A stretch of DNA of 64,000 bases from NCBI GenBank assembly GCA_000934455.1, contig KN889449.1:62001-126000 (forward strand). Direction: 5' to 3'. The notes below the pieces were generated by a model. That model was not told the origin of the DNA, ran no database searches, and was given only the letters and a program-made list of their open reading frames with translations. This DNA is from Apostichopus parvimensis (Eukaryota > Echinodermata > Holothuroidea > Aspidochirotida > Stichopodidae). Each line of letters begins with the position of its first letter. Within the stretch, counting starts at the first letter, position 1. A program made the position numbers and the translations under genes. Positions 1 through 13,221 of this stretch are shown here, in pieces.

Positions 1-780
1 ATTCCATTTTTTCGCCAAAGGGGAGGGGGACACCCCCTCCCCCATGTCAGTCTCCAGCAAAACACCCCACTGAACAAATCCTGGCTACGCGCCTGTATGT
101 TATAAATATTTAAGTCACGAAGGCACAGACAAAACGAACAAACCATCTAAAATGGCAACACAGATTTGAAAGTTGAAAGTGAAACCAAAAGCTGTCCAAA
201 CGTGGTGCTTTTTGAGTCTCTTTCCCTTAATAGTAGGTGGTAAAATTCCTGTTGATGATAACGTGTGGGAGTTGGTAATTCTTTTGGCAGATATCGTGGA
301 GGTTTGTACAGCATCTCAGGTCAATGCAGTTGTGTGTGAATTTATAGCAGCCATCTAATAAAGCAAAGTTTCATTATATTATCCATTACCCAAAGTTGAT
401 CCTTCACTTTGTAGCTTTAATTCATTTTTGGACTTTACGTTATGAAGGCAAGCATATGTACGCACCAAATGTATCACACCAAAAACAGGCGAAATTTGTG
501 TAAAACTCTTGCCATTAGACATTAGTATTATAATGCTTAGATGAGATCAAAGTTCACTTATTTGGTTCACGGCAATATTGAGCACAAATATGGAAGCCTT
601 ACATCAGTCAGAATTTTAATGAACCATGTTGAACAGCTGCTAAATCCCTTACTTGGAGGAGCAGAGTATGTGAATACTGTGGAAACAGTCTGATATGATG
701 GTACAGCCAAGGCTGTGCAATTGTTGTTGGAATTACACGAGAGTGATTTGTTGAATTTGCATTTGTTGAAGTTTCCTGTA
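1..780. other. no recognisable gene
   Basis: I see only short chance reading frames. From about 590 onward the plus strand has weak, broken similarity in style to the transposase remnant that follows. Nothing else can be supported. Confidence 0.5.
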
Positions 781-782
781 TC

Positions 783-984
783 ATTGCGGGAGAGGTATTT
801 CTTGTATGTCTGCAAGCTGTAACCGAGGGATACAGTCGTCATTTCCATGCCTTTGAATTGTCTCTGGGTGGTGCCTATGTAGTAAAAGAAATAACTGAAC
901 TTCTGGATTACTACCCACTGCCTGTTTATCGAATAGGTGGGCATAACTTTGTGGCCTTAAGACACAAAATAGACATATTTTGAT
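783..984 (+). pseudogene. 3' remnant of a DDE-type DNA transposon (same family as 27.8-31.4 kb)
   Basis: The plus strand reads through a segment ending in ELLDYYPLPVY, then a short basic stretch with 'FVALRHKI', then a stop near 982. The intact-looking copy near 31.36 kb has the same C-terminal landmark (DLLDYYPLPAY, then 'LVVPLKHAI'). Upstream (590-780) the frame is broken. I read this as the C-terminal end of an older, 5'-degraded insertion. It ends about 340 bp before the first SAMD3-like exon. No terminal repeats were identified. The family link rests on the shared motif only. Confidence 0.5.
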
Positions 985-1320
985 AACCACTATACAGTAT
1001 ATTGCGCATGTAGCATATGATTTGCCACAGATATCACTGTAATCAGATTGTTTTGTTGTCACTTCCATTGCTCTAAAAAGGAGAATTAGTTTTTATATGG
1101 TACAGTATTTACAGTACATGCATGAGTTTTTCATCAATTAGGCCCATTATGAAATTTTCATATACTGTAGTACAGTGCTTAAAACATCCTTTTTAACTCT
1201 CAAGACAGGCAAGCTGACCTGCATGTAACTATTACACTAACTGTGGTGTACAAAATATTAAAACAAAGAAAACATTTTTGTACTAATTTTCACAGCAATG
1301 CAGTATATCACTTTGTTAGC

Positions 1321-1642
1321 AAATGAGTGCACAAGTTTCATTTTGTTTTGGGTTGAGATACTTACTGATTTTTGGATCACAAAAGAAAGAGGTAGAATTT
1401 TCACTTGATGATGGGGACTCAGTTTCTGCCAGTAAACTGCAAGAAAAGGGATGCAACATGTTCATGTTGAGGAAAGTTAAAATGCAGGCTTGGGACAAAG
1501 GATTTGATGACTGGCTGGATCTGGATGACTGCACAGAGATGGTGCCAAGCAATTCTAAGATACAGGTAGTAGATGACGACGAGGTTAGCTTTTCAGGCAC
1601 AGGAGATGAAAGTCTGGAGGCTACAGATATTTCGGACACTGG
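1321..1642 (+). CDS. SAMD3-like gene, first coding exon (PB1/ubiquitin-like N-terminal domain)
   Basis: The exon follows a plausible acceptor (tttgttag, ending 1320). An ATG at 1323 could be the true start. It encodes about 107 residues ending with a phase-2 G codon at a donor (G|GTATTT, GT at 1643-1644). The order (beta-strand-like 'YLLIFGSQKKEVEFSL', a loop, 'KVKMQAWDKGFDDWLDLDD', 'NSKIQVV') fits the PB1-like N-terminus of the SAMD3-like proteins that are multiplied in fish and marine invertebrates. An acidic serine-rich linker follows. No break is seen inside this exon. The next exon at 3616 is phase-compatible. Assignment is from memory of the family. A DUF-type ubiquitin-fold domain is the alternative reading. 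Confidence 0.5.
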
Positions 1643-2930
1643 GTATTTGTTGGTTTTTATGTATTTCATTTTGCTTCAAATTTTCTCTCTATTTCTTTTT
1701 TCCAGAACATTTGTTCAGGTGGGTAGGGTACAGATATACATCTGTACCCCTACCCACCTGATTTTAATTTTTTAAATTTCTATACTAATTTTCCCTTAGA
1801 TGTTGCTATTCTCACAACTTTACATAGCCTTGCAGAGGGCTAAGGCCTAGCCATGCTACTGTGTACAGTAAGGCAGCATAACATCATTTCAGCTCTTTTA
1901 CCCACGTCACTGCATGGTAAAGCATGTCTGTTCGAACTCTGTGGATAACTCATCCACTCTAAAATCTCTTTATTTTCAAATTCCTACATTCTCTCCTGAA
2001 CCCAATTCCTAATTTGTTTCCACCACACTGTTTTCCAATTTCCATTTCTGTAAAATTAAAAATGATTCAAATCAAACTAATTGTGATATATAACATCCTC
2101 ACATTCCTCAAGCTGTTTTTTAATCAATAGAATGAAAGAAAACAAAATTACTTGAAATTATTGTGCATCTTTTAAATAAAGTATAACATATTTATTATGC
2201 ACTATTGACAACTTTAAAAAGATGTGTGGATGCATGTTAGATTTTACACACAAACATGAAAATATATTTATTTATATTACAATTTCTATGTATTGCATAT
2301 ATCGTTATGGTCCTTGAACAATATTTATGATGTATGATGTTTGTAGGGTTTGATTGGTTGATTTCATTTAAGACCAGCATCTAAACACACCTACATAAAA
2401 TCAAAGAGAATTGACAGGATTGATCAACAACCAAATATTCATCTTTGCACCGTGCGCCCTACAAACGAAATGTTGAACGTGTACATATTCATGCAAATTG
2501 ACCATGAATACGAGCGTGAAAGACTTTGTGTAGCTGTTAATTAACACGAGCGTGTAGAATTGATTGCGCGCGTGTGTAACACGAATCTGGTTAGTGCGCG
2601 CTTATGACGCACGCAGAATGAACATAGTATACTTTCAAACAATGCGTTTTATGGGCGCAGTACGCTCTTGTTGTTTTATGGCATAACATGACATGGCCTG
2701 CAGTAAATAACGTCAGTTGTATTACGTGAAAAAGAATGGCGAGTTCAATTTGGAAAGACGCTTTCGAGCATCGAAAATCGATAAGAAATTTATGTTGACT
2801 GAGAAATGATAAGATACGTTATTTTGTATACATTCGCATATTTTTCAAGTCCAATACTTTTCAGATGGACCAATAATAATTGGTTATGAAATGATGAGCT
2901 CTACAACGAAACCAACCAAACACCTTGGTC
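1643..2930. other. intronic DNA, CpG-rich patch at 2440-2760
   Basis: No gene is supported. Around 2440-2760 the otherwise AT-rich sequence becomes CpG-rich with repeated 'cgagcgtg' and 'gcgcgc' words. An ATG near 2736 opens about 20 codons (MASSIWKDAFEH...). This could be a small promoter or first exon, but nothing downstream confirms it. Confidence 0.3.
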
Positions 2931-3220
2931 ATCGATAGTCGCACATATAAGATTGAGATTTTTCGGTCATGTAGCAAGACTCCAGTAGGACGCTCCAGCA
3001 AAGGTTGCTTTAAGAAAAGCACTGAGACATACTGCTAAACCAGTTGGAAGGCCCGTGACTACCTTGCCAGGAAAAATAAAGTCGCAATGCAAGGACATTA
3101 ATATTAACAATTTCGAGAAGGCAATAAACCTTGCGCAAGATCGTGATACGTGGCGGAGGTTAATCACTGAGCATGTCGGATAGACGAGACTCAACTTACT
3201 ACTACTACTACTACTTTTGA
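2930..3220 (+). mobile_element. LINE 3' end with (TAC)n tail
   Basis: The plus strand encodes a run typical of the extreme C-terminus of many non-LTR retrotransposon reverse transcriptase ORFs: 'LRFFGHVARLQ', a GR-P segment, then 'FEKAINLAQDRDTWRRLI' and a stop. A short TAC microsatellite (about 3200-3214) follows, as expected for a LINE 3' tail. There is one internal stop. Only the last roughly 80 codons are present, so this is a 5'-truncated insertion. The clade cannot be told from this piece. Confidence 0.65.
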
Positions 3221-3247
3221 GAGCTCAGAGATGTCCTATTTATGAAC

Positions 3248-3363
3248 GGGAATAAAAATCAGGGTCCCTGGTCTTAAATGTCATTTAAGACCAGTGATGA
3301 CGTCATCAAAGGGAATCCCTTGACGAAGTCGTCACTGGTCTTGGACCCTGATATTTATTCCCT
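3248..3363. repeat. foldback (MITE-like) element
   Basis: Outer arms 'gaataaaaatcagggtcc' and 'ggaccctgatatttattc' are inverted copies with one mismatch. Inside, 'ttaagaccagtgatgacgtc' style words recur in both orientations. Total about 116 bp. No coding capacity. A related word, 'atttaagaccag', occurs at about 2366, so the family is dispersed locally. Confidence 0.6.
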
Positions 3364-3615
3364 AAATAGTGACCATTTTCATAAAGGCCAACATAAAAAT
3401 TTATTGAGATATCGTTAAATGAGTGGGCAGGACTTGATGTCAAATTCTTGAAAGCGTAATAAATGTCAGGCATCGGAGCTTTGACACTCCTTGACACCTT
3501 TGGTGTCTGGTTAGACTGGTTGTTATTATAAAATTTGGTAAAACTGAAAACTTTTGGAGTATTTTTATACTGCTTTATTATTTATCTTGAATTTTTTTTC
3601 CTTATTACGATACAG

Positions 3616-3889
3616 TGTAGAGTTTGACAGTACTCTAGCATCTTCCGCAGAAGACTCACTTCAAATGTCAACTAACAATGCAGACATTGCCACCTCCCCA
3701 GTTTCACCATCATCAAGTAGTACCAGGCCCTTTGACATCCCCATCCTCTGTATGCTGGGAAACCGCCTTTAAATTGCCATCATTTCCATCGCTTATGAAG
3801 TTCAAGCTAGACCAGAAGCAAATACTAAAAGAAGGAGAGCGATCTGCACTTTTAGAGACAATTTACGACGCCGTTACGAAGCACACATA
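3616..3889 (+). pseudogene. SAMD3-like gene, second exon (one frame slip)
   Basis: The acceptor (attacgatacag, AG at 3614-3615) and phase join to the 1321-1642 exon. The first part reads in phase (VEFDSTLASSAEDSL...). The frame then slips by one base within about 3720-3760, into one that reads 'FKLPSFPSLMKFKLDQ' and 'RSALLETIYDAVTKHT'. This 'PSFP ... L..... R..L...IYD....HT(Y)P' pattern is the usual segment after the PB1-like domain in this family. The exon ends 'ACA TA' before a GTAATT donor, so the expected tyrosine of 'HTYP' would be split by the intron. One slip means a decayed gene or a sequence error. The following exon of the family was not found. Confidence 0.5.
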
Positions 3890-5730
3890 GTAATTTATTT
3901 TATTTTATCAATTTGTCAATATTATTTGCGCAATGCGTCAGAATGCAAGTACACTGCATAGTCTGATGATCTGATCATAATCATTCACATGATTTGGGAG
4001 GTTGGGTAGAAAGAGTCACCAAAAAATATGTAGCTATAGTCAATTTGGCCACCCTTCAACACGTTTTTCATCCACCTCAAGTGGACGATTTGGCCTGAAT
4101 CAGCCCATAATCTCAAAATATTAAACCAAACGTGCTAAGAGTTAAGTTTACCTGTGACAAGTAGTCACAAACATAAATAGATACATCATGCCCCCGGGGG
4201 CTGCCCATGGCTCAGGAGACTGAACATATAATTTGAAAAGGGGACGCTTCACAAGAGAGGCTGTTGTTAACCCTTAATACGTCCTGCGGCCACCTGGTGG
4301 ACGATTTGGTTATCCACGCCCCACCAGCCTGAATCAGCCAATAATCTTCAAATAACCAAACGTGTTAAGAGTTAATATTGATTGATGATGCTCCCAGTAA
4401 CTGGTATTGCATGGGACCATTATGATTTTGTGTTTAAATATTTTGGCAAATGATGTCATGTTTTTAAGAAAAGTATGACCATTGCTCTATACATTATTAA
4501 ACAAATAAGGATGTGACTACACTTAATGTATATAACTGTTCTACACAAGTATATATCATGTATTTCAGTTTTCAGAACATGTTTGCCTAACATGGCAATG
4601 ATGACAAGATGATTGACAGATTGTACCTTTAAGAAAGAACCATTTCATCTCAAGCACTCATATCATTGAGTATCATTTTCTTGATCCATGCCTGACTATT
4701 TTAAAATAGTCAATTCGCATAAGCATTAGTCGTTAAGTGGACTTCCTATGGCTCAGCCCTTGAAACTACAGTATATGATAGGAACAGCTGAATGTCATAC
4801 TTAATTTTTAATTTTTTCATCATCACAGACGGGATTATCGATTTGGCCCATCAAAATGGGTTTGAAATTGCCAACATTAGACAGAACTCTTGTTATCATA
4901 TTGAGTGTAAAACTTACAAAATGTTTTAATGCAGTGCAGCTTATTCAGACATTTTTCTTTGAATTTATTTGAATTTTTATTTCCAGAAAATATATACAAT
5001 GTTAACAATACAAAAATCCAGAGAACATATATAAATGTGGAGGAGGTCTACGAAAGCTAAGAACTTGATAAAGCAGACCCCCTTAACAAAAAGTACGAAA
5101 CAAAAACAATATGGAAACATCCTATCCACAATGAACATCTAACTTAAGAGTACATTCCTCATCTTCCCTTGTCATTTCATAGGTCTGATTTTTCCTTTTT
5201 TTTCAAAATTGCATTCATTCTTCACTTCCTATATAATTTTTTTTCCATGTACTGTATGAAAACATTTTGAAACTTTAATTAGCAATCTGGTATCTCAAAT
5301 ATTGTGGCTAATGTGGTATGGCATCCCATTAAGTATTGTTTAAAACAGGACATGTTAAGTTTATGCACAGTGCTGCAATCATGTTCACATCCCCCTGAAA
5401 TAGACATTATGGAAGAAATATGTGCAGGCAATTGAAAAGAGGAATTGGCAACCTCTCTGAAACAGCATAATCAAGGCATGAGCAATATTGTTTGAAAGAT
5501 GATTATTTTGGGTTCATCTTTAAGGTATTTTCATTAAATGAATATGTTCAAGAGAAATGTAACATATTTTGATTCTGTTCTACATGTATATACTAATAAA
5601 ACCATCAATCAGTTCCACTATCTTTCTAAGTACCTGTACTGATGGTACTATGGTACTTTCCATTTTGTGGCACTGTACCATAACCAGTAATTAGCCAAAA
5701 AATTTAGGTAGTGGTATACCATGCAATATT
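3890..5730. other. no gene; diverged direct repeat at about 4040-4150 and 4290-4380
   Basis: Two stretches share 'gtggacgatttgg', 'cctgaatcagcc', 'ataatct' and 'ccaaacgtg.taagagtta', about 240 bp apart in the same orientation. Both appear to belong to a short dispersed repeat. The rest is AT-rich and contains no supported gene. Confidence 0.4.
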
Positions 5731-5732
5731 AT

Positions 5733-5898
5733 ACAAATAATGAATGGTTATGAGTGCAATAGTGCAAATATTTCATGAGTTGAAAGATGGAATGTTCCAT
5801 TCAACGAGGCGCAGCCGAGTTGAATGGAACAAATTACATCTTTCAACGAATGAAATATTTGCACTATTGCACGAATGGAAACCATTCATTATTTGTTT
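5733..5898. repeat. long imperfect palindrome (foldback element)
   Basis: Left arm about 5733-5805, right arm about 5819-5898. Both arms carry 'acaaataatgaatggtt', 'tgcaatagtgcaaatatttc' and 'gttgaaagatg' in opposite orientation, with few mismatches and small indels. The short centre is 'gaggcgcagccga'. Transcripts could form a long hairpin. It is probably the left half of a MITE whose right part runs to about 6122. Confidence 0.75.
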
Positions 5899-6122
5899 TA
5901 TACAACACCTTCAAATTTGGATATAATTGGATGTAAAATGAACCCATGCAACAGATTGTTTTGAACAGACAGGTTTCTCTGCTCTCTTACCATTGAAAAA
6001 AGTGCTATCCAAAAAGTATAACGCACGGTTCGATTTCATAGCGTGCAATAGAGCGGATATTGCATGCAATCAACGAGCAATTGACCAATCAAATGGCCGG
6101 AATATAATTAGGTGTTGTATAA
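5898..6122. repeat. MITE-like interval with 13-bp terminal inverted repeats
   Basis: 'ttatacaacacct' (5898-5910) and 'aggtgttgtataa' (6110-6122) are perfect inverted repeats. The outer edge of the left foldback (near 5728) also has 'attatacaa', so the full element could be about 5728-6126. No coding capacity. Confidence 0.5.
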
Positions 6123-9100
6123 TAGTGGCTAGTTTATGTGAAAAGTGTCACACATACAAATTCACATACTGGGTTCATACAATGGTTACGACCCCTTTTG
6201 GTATAAAAGTAGGGCATTTGCTGAAATGTTTATTCCCTTATAATTGATATAAATAACCACATGCACAGACACATGGTACTTTCAATACCTAAATGGGAAG
6301 TGCGGTTACCATATATTATTTGCGGGTGAAATTCTCAAATGGCCTAATTTTTGGGAGTCATTTGAAATTAATGTAGACAGCCAACCACAGTTGAGTAACA
6401 AACAAAAGCTACATTATCTCCTTCAACTCTTGACTGGTCCTGCCTATGATAAAATCAAAGGACTGGGCCTAGAAGGAAACAAATATGAAGATGCAGTTGC
6501 CATATTAAAGGAGCAGTATGGTGACAAAATGCACCAGAAAAGGGCCCTCTGGAACAGCGTCCATTCTATGACACAAGTGAGAGAGAATATGGGAAATCTA
6601 GAAAAGTTTGTTGATGAGACCAATGCTCTCACAGTGGCCTTAAAGAGGCAGGGTGTACCAGATGAAGCTCTCAATGCTTATGTACCAGAATTGACAGACA
6701 AACTGCCAAGGTCATTGACCATTGAAATGAATAAGATGAGATTCCTCCAAAACAAACACAAACAAGAACAGTCCATGCAAGAATTTTTGGACTTCCTAAA
6801 GAATTTCCATTTGCTAACCATAACAACTGGAAATACCAGTAAAAAAAGGGAATCAAAAGAGGAATCTAGTAATCCAATCCAACAACCAACAAACAAACTA
6901 CCTACCGCAAATTTTGCTCAAGATGCTTCCTAAGTGTACAGACGACCGTGTTTGTTTTGTGGTAAAGGCAATCACTGGAGTGATAACTGTCGGAAAGTGA
7001 CCGACATAAGAAAACGACGTGAGATGGTCCAAAAAGAAGGTCGTTGTTTCAAATGCTTAAACAAAGGCCATCTATTCAAAGATTGCAAAAGAAAGAAGCC
7101 ATGTTTTCACTGTAAAGATGTGAATCATAATTCAGCATTATGCTTCAAGAAAGAAGTTGAGCAGCCAACGCATCTTAATGTCCAAATTGAAGAAGAAAAG
7201 AAATTAAATGAAATCGAAAAGGTGCAGATTGATGGCTACCTAACAGCTAGTCGACAAGAACATGGGATTATCATGGCAGCTTTCAAATATCCAATCACCA
7301 ATCCAGTGACCAAAGAGAGAAAACATATGCATGTTTTTCTAGATACAGGGGCAAAAGTAACGTGTATTAGTGCAGAGGCAGCTGAAAGATTGAATTTGAG
7401 ATCACAGAAGAAGATAACATTAGAAACCTCAAGATTAACACAGATCAGGCTGAAACAGTAGTGGCAGGAATGGTGGAATTAGAATTAAATGGGCCTAGAG
7501 GTTTTAAGCTTGATATCGAGGCCTACAGTATCCCTAAAATTGCTCCACCAATGGGATTAGAGGCAATTCATTTCGATAAAGCTACCTGGAAGAAAATTCA
7601 GGCTTTGAATCCTCTCAACATACCACCTAGCTCAAGCAAATCAATGCCAATTGACATCATTATCGGGATCGATTACTGGTATGATCTTATGGGTGCTGGT
7701 TTGCCTATAACAGCTATTCAAGATAGCCTAGTAGTCCACCACTCACCACTGGGAAATATCCTTTGTGGAAAGGCTAAAAAGATGACAGATCCAAAATCTG
7801 ATAAAAGAGAAGTCGATCCATTTATCAACAACCAACCATTGAAAGTAAATCAAATGTTATGCCTGAGTAAGACGGAAGACCCCATACAGCAATTATGGGA
7901 TCTAGAAACTATTGGAATCCAATCCGATCATCTCAGTCAGACACCAAAAGATGAGGAAATCCTACAACGATTCAAAGATACCGTCCAGTATGAAAATGGT
8001 CGATATACCGTGGGTTTCCCTTGGAAGGATGATAAGATCGTTCTGTCAAGCAATTTCAGTACTGCCAAAGGGCGACTTTCATCCACACTAAAGAGTCTGT
8101 TTCCATCTGGGGAACCAACTCCTAGGTTCCAGAAATACAACCAAATCATTGAAGATCAATTGCAGGCTGGTATAGTTCAGGCAGTGACATCTAAACAACC
8201 AGACGGTCCTAGAGTACATTACATTCCCCATTTAGCAGTAAATAGGGAAGACAAGGCAACTACCAAACTAAGAGTGGTGTACGATGCCAGTGCAAAATCC
8301 AAAAATGAAAAGAACTGTCTAAACGACATAATGCATGCTGGTCCATGTTTGCTCAAAGACCTTGCAGGCCTGTTGATACGTTTCCGACTACCAAAGATTG
8401 CAATGGTGTCAGATATTGAGAAGGCTTTCCTTCAGGTGGGACTAAGATTGGAAGATAGAGATGCGACACGATTTCTGTGGCTGAAAGACCATACAATGCC
8501 TATCATCGATGGCAATATACAAGTGTACCGTTTCTTGAGAATTCCTTTTGGAATTGTCGCTTCACCCTACTTGCTGGGGGCTACGATCAACTTCCATTTG
8601 GATAAAAAATCCTGGTGATGTCAGCAATCAAATCAAGAACAATGTGTACGTCGACAATGTGATCATTGGCTCAAACAGCGTTCAGGAAGCTGTAAAGCTA
8701 TACCAAGAAGCAAAACAACTGTTTAACAATGCTTCAATGAATCTGAGAGAATGGCTCTCCAACAGCAAAGAATTCAACCAAATGCTGCCAGAGAAAGACA
8801 GGGCAAAGGGCACGGAAGTCAGCGTGCTTGGGATGCTTTGGGACATCCAAGTGGATACAATCAAAACTAAGTTGATTGTAGATCAACTTAAGAAGACTAC
8901 AAAAAGATCTACTCTTCAACAATTGGCAAAGATATTTGATCCACTGGGTTTTCTAAGTCCTATAACTATCAGAGGAAAGATACTCCACCAAGAAGTGTGG
9001 AAAGAGAAATTCGACTGGGATGATCCCTTGCCAGAAGACTATGTGGTCAAGTGGAAGGCTCTTCAAAGAGAGCTTGTAGGAGCGAAGAAATTTAGTATAC

Positions 9101-9545
9101 CAAGATGGATCCTAAGTGGTGAGATGATCCCAGTACAACTAATTTGCTTAACTGATGCAAGTCTGGAAGCTTATTCTGCCTGTGTCTATGTTAGGCAGAA
9201 GGTAGCATCTACCGTGAAGTGCAGTCTGGTATTTGCCAAAGCCCGTGTTGCTCCTATTAAACGAAAAATGACTCTTCCCCAGCTGGAGCTCACTGCAGCA
9301 CTGATTGGATCTAGAGCTATGAGATTTGTAGAGAAAGAGCTGCACTACCCAGTGAGTGTAAACATTTTGTGGAGTGATTCACAAATCACCCTACATTGGA
9401 TTCATTCTGAGGAGCTTCCAGCATATGTCCAAAGAAGGACCCAAGAGATTGTCGGTAAAGGTGACATTACATTCAACTATGTGGACACAAAGGAGAATCC
9501 AGCCGACCTGGCAACAAGAGGCATTTCAGCAAAAAGTCTGAAAGA

Positions 9546-9595
9546 NNNNNNNNNNNNNNNNNNNNNNNNNNNNNNNNNNNNNNNNNNNNNNNNNN
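9546..9595. other. assembly gap (50 N) with duplicated flanks
   Basis: The sequence resuming at 9596 repeats the sequence from 7718 (offset 1878) at about 99 percent identity. The flank left of the gap, ending 9545, continues in the second copy at about 11424. The second half of the duplicated stretch appears identical, while about eight differences cluster in the first several hundred bases. This is more like an unresolved allele or scaffold join than a biological tandem duplication. Confidence 0.7.
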
Positions 9596-12500
9596 TCAAG
9601 ATAGCCTAGTAGTCCACCACTCACCACTGGGAAATATCCTTTGTGGAAAGGCTAAAAAGATGACAGATCCAAAATCTGATAAAAGAGAAGTCGATCCATT
9701 TATCAACAACCAACCATTGAAAGTAAATCAAATGTTATGCCTGAGTAAGAAGGAAGACCCCATACAGCAATTATGGGATCTAGAAACTATTGGAATCCAA
9801 TCCGATCATCTCAGTCAGACACCAAAAGATGAGGAAATCCTACAACGATTCAAAGATACCGTCCAGTATGAAAATGGTCGATATACCGTGGGTTTCCCTT
9901 GGAAGGATGATAAGATCGTTCTGTCAAGCAATTTCAGTACTGCCAAAGGGCGACTTTCATCCACACTAAAGAGTCTGTGTCCATCTGGGGAACCAACTCC
10001 TAGGTTCCAGAAATACAACAAAATCATTGAAGATCAACTGCAGGCTGGTATAGTTCAGGCAGTGACATCTAAACAACCAGACGGTCCTAGAGTACATTAC
10101 ATTCCCCATTTAGCAGTAAATAGGGAAGACAAGACAACTACCAAACTAAGAGTGGTGTACGATGCCAGTGCAAAAACCAAAAATGAAAAGAACTGTCTAA
10201 ACGACATAATGCATGCTGGTCCATGCATGCTCAAAGACCTTGCAGGCCTGTTGATACGTTTCCGACTACCAAAGATTGCAATGGTGTCAGATATTGAGAA
10301 GGCTTTCCTTCAGGTGGGACTAAGATTGGAAGATAGAGATGCGACACGATTTCTGTGGCTGAAAGACCATACAATGCCTATCATCGATGGCAATATACAA
10401 GTGTACCGTTTCTTGAGAATTCCTTTTGGAATTGTCGCTTCACCCTACTTGCTGGGGGCTACGATCAACTTCCATTTGGATAAAAAATCCTGGTGATGTC
10501 AGCAATCAAATCAAGAACAATGTGTACGTCGACAATGTGATCATTGGCTCAAACAGCGTTCAGGAAGCTGTAAAGCTATACCAAGAAGCAAAACAACTGT
10601 TTAACAATGCTTCAATGAATCTGAGAGAATGGCTCTCCAACAGCAAAGAATTCAACCAAATGCTGCCAGAGAAAGACAGGGCAAAGGGCACGGAAGTCAG
10701 CGTGCTTGGGATGCTTTGGGACATCCAAGTGGATACAATCAAAACTAAGTTGATTGTAGATCAACTTAAGAAGACTACAAAAAGATCTACTCTTCAACAA
10801 TTGGCAAAGATATTTGATCCACTGGGTTTTCTAAGTCCTATAACTATCAGAGGAAAGATACTCCACCAAGAAGTGTGGAAAGAGAAATTCGACTGGGATG
10901 ATCCCTTGCCAGAAGACTATGTGGTCAAGTGGAAGGCTCTTCAAAGAGAGCTTGTAGGAGCGAAGAAATTTAGTATACCAAGATGGATCCTAAGTGGTGA
11001 GATGATCCCAGTACAACTAATTTGCTTAACTGATGCAAGTCTGGAAGCTTATTCTGCCTGTGTCTATGTTAGGCAGAAGGTAGCATCTACCGTGAAGTGC
11101 AGTCTGGTATTTGCCAAAGCCCGTGTTGCTCCTATTAAACGAAAAATGACTCTTCCCCAGCTGGAGCTCACTGCAGCACTGATTGGATCTAGAGCTATGA
11201 GATTTGTAGAGAAAGAGCTGCACTACCCAGTGAGTGTAAACATTTTGTGGAGTGATTCACAAATCACCCTACATTGGATTCATTCTGAGGAGCTTCCAGC
11301 ATATGTCCAAAGAAGGACCCAAGAGATTGTCGGTAAAGGTGACATTACATTCAACTATGTGGACACAAAGGAGAATCCAGCCGACCTGGCAACAAGAGGC
11401 ATTTCAGCAAAAAGTCTGAAAGAATCAAACTGGTTGACCGGTCCTAAGTGGACCATCCGAGAGGAGATCTATTGGCCCAAATGGTCACCAGGTCAAAAAG
11501 AGCCAAACTTGCCATTGGTACTGAATAAGGGCAACAAAGAAAAAGAAAAGTCCAATCTAAGGCAAGAAGCCCATCTGATGAGTACATGTGGAGAGGTGTC
11601 AACCCCATTTGGCATTGATGTCAGCCGATACGGAAACATCGGAAAGCTGATGAGAGTTACAGCATATTGTCATCGTTTCATCAACCTATGCCTCAAAAGG
11701 GATATTCCTGATACCAAAGCAGTCACAGTTAAAGAACTGCAATACGCCAGAAATCAATGGATCCAGGTTGTCCAACAACAAGGATTTAACGAAGCGATAA
11801 TCCTGCTCAAGAAAGGGGGAAGAAATCAATTGATCAAACAACTTGATCTGTTTCTAGATGGGGATGTAATTCGTTGCGGTGGGAGGCTTGCAAATGCAAA
11901 CCTCACAGAGGAAAGTCAATATCCCACCCTTCTTCCTCGTGACAACAAATTCACAACTCTAGTGATCAATAAGGCACATGACCGGGTTTTCCATGCTGGA
12001 GCAAGATCCACCTTGGCAGAAGTTAGATTGAGATATTGGATTCCTCATGGACTTACTGAGATAAAAAAGTGTCTAAAGAGATGTCTCATCTGCAGAAGAG
12101 TTCAAGGTGGGACATTTAGACCTCCTAAGATGGCCCAATTGCCTGCAGAGAGAGTTCAAAGAGCGCCAGCCTTCAAATAAACTGGTTTAGATTATATGGG
12201 TCCTCTCTTCATTCGTGAAAAGAAAGACACTGAACATCAAAAACGATGGATTGCTATATTCACTTGTTTTACTACCAGAGCTGTACATCTGGAATTGATC
12301 GGAGATTGTTCAGCCGAGTCAGCAGTTCAAGCTGTGGAAAGATTTATTGGGAGAAGAGGAACTCCACACACTATCCTGACAGACAATGCTCTTCAATTTA
12401 AGAAAGGAGCAAGTATTCTGCGAGCTATCTGGGGACAAAAGCCAAGTGAGGAAATAAGAGAATGTCTCACTGCCTTTTACTCTGAAAAGGGCATTAATTG

Positions 12501-13221
12501 GCGCTATATTCCTGAAAGGTCACCCTGGGTTGGCGGCTTCTATGAAAGACTGGTAGATCTGGTGAAAAGAGCCATCAAGAAAACTCTGTGGAAGATGACC
12601 ATTAAGGATGAAAGTTTGAGAACCCTCATTACTCAAATTGAGGGAACTCTTAATACCAGACCTCTTCTTCCATTGTCAGCTGATATTAATGATCAGACTG
12701 TCCTAACACCTGCAAGTCTCATGGCTCCAATGTGCCAACTGGGCATGCCTCCTTCGAATGAGGACCCTACTGATCCAGATTACGACCCCAATCCTCGAGG
12801 AAAGGCAACTCTATTACGTCAATGGAAATTGAGAGAGAAGAAGCTTGATCATTTCTGGAAGATCTGGCAAACACAATACCTACAGGAACTCCGAGAAGCC
12901 CACCAAGCTCACTTCAGGTTGACCCGTGGTGAAATTTGTCGCCTACCACAGAAAGGTGAAGTCTGCCTTATTCGTGAAAGCACCCCGAGAGTCACCTGGA
13001 AAATGGGGAGAGTTACAGATCATGTTCCATCTGCTGATGGTGAGGTGCGATTTGTCAAGGTCAAACTTCCGTCAGGATTCACTACCAAACGAGGTGTAAA
13101 GGATCTGGTTCCACTAGAAGCAGACTTCAGCGGGAGTGACGATGACCACACTACGACCCTCCTTTTCCTACCACTTTGTTTGATGGCCCCCGGAGATTGT
13201 CGAGAACAAACTTAAAGACTA

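Noticed and set aside
7718-11424. True tandem duplication within the BEL/Pao element
   Set aside because: The copies flank an N gap and are identical over about half their length, so an assembly cause is more likely.
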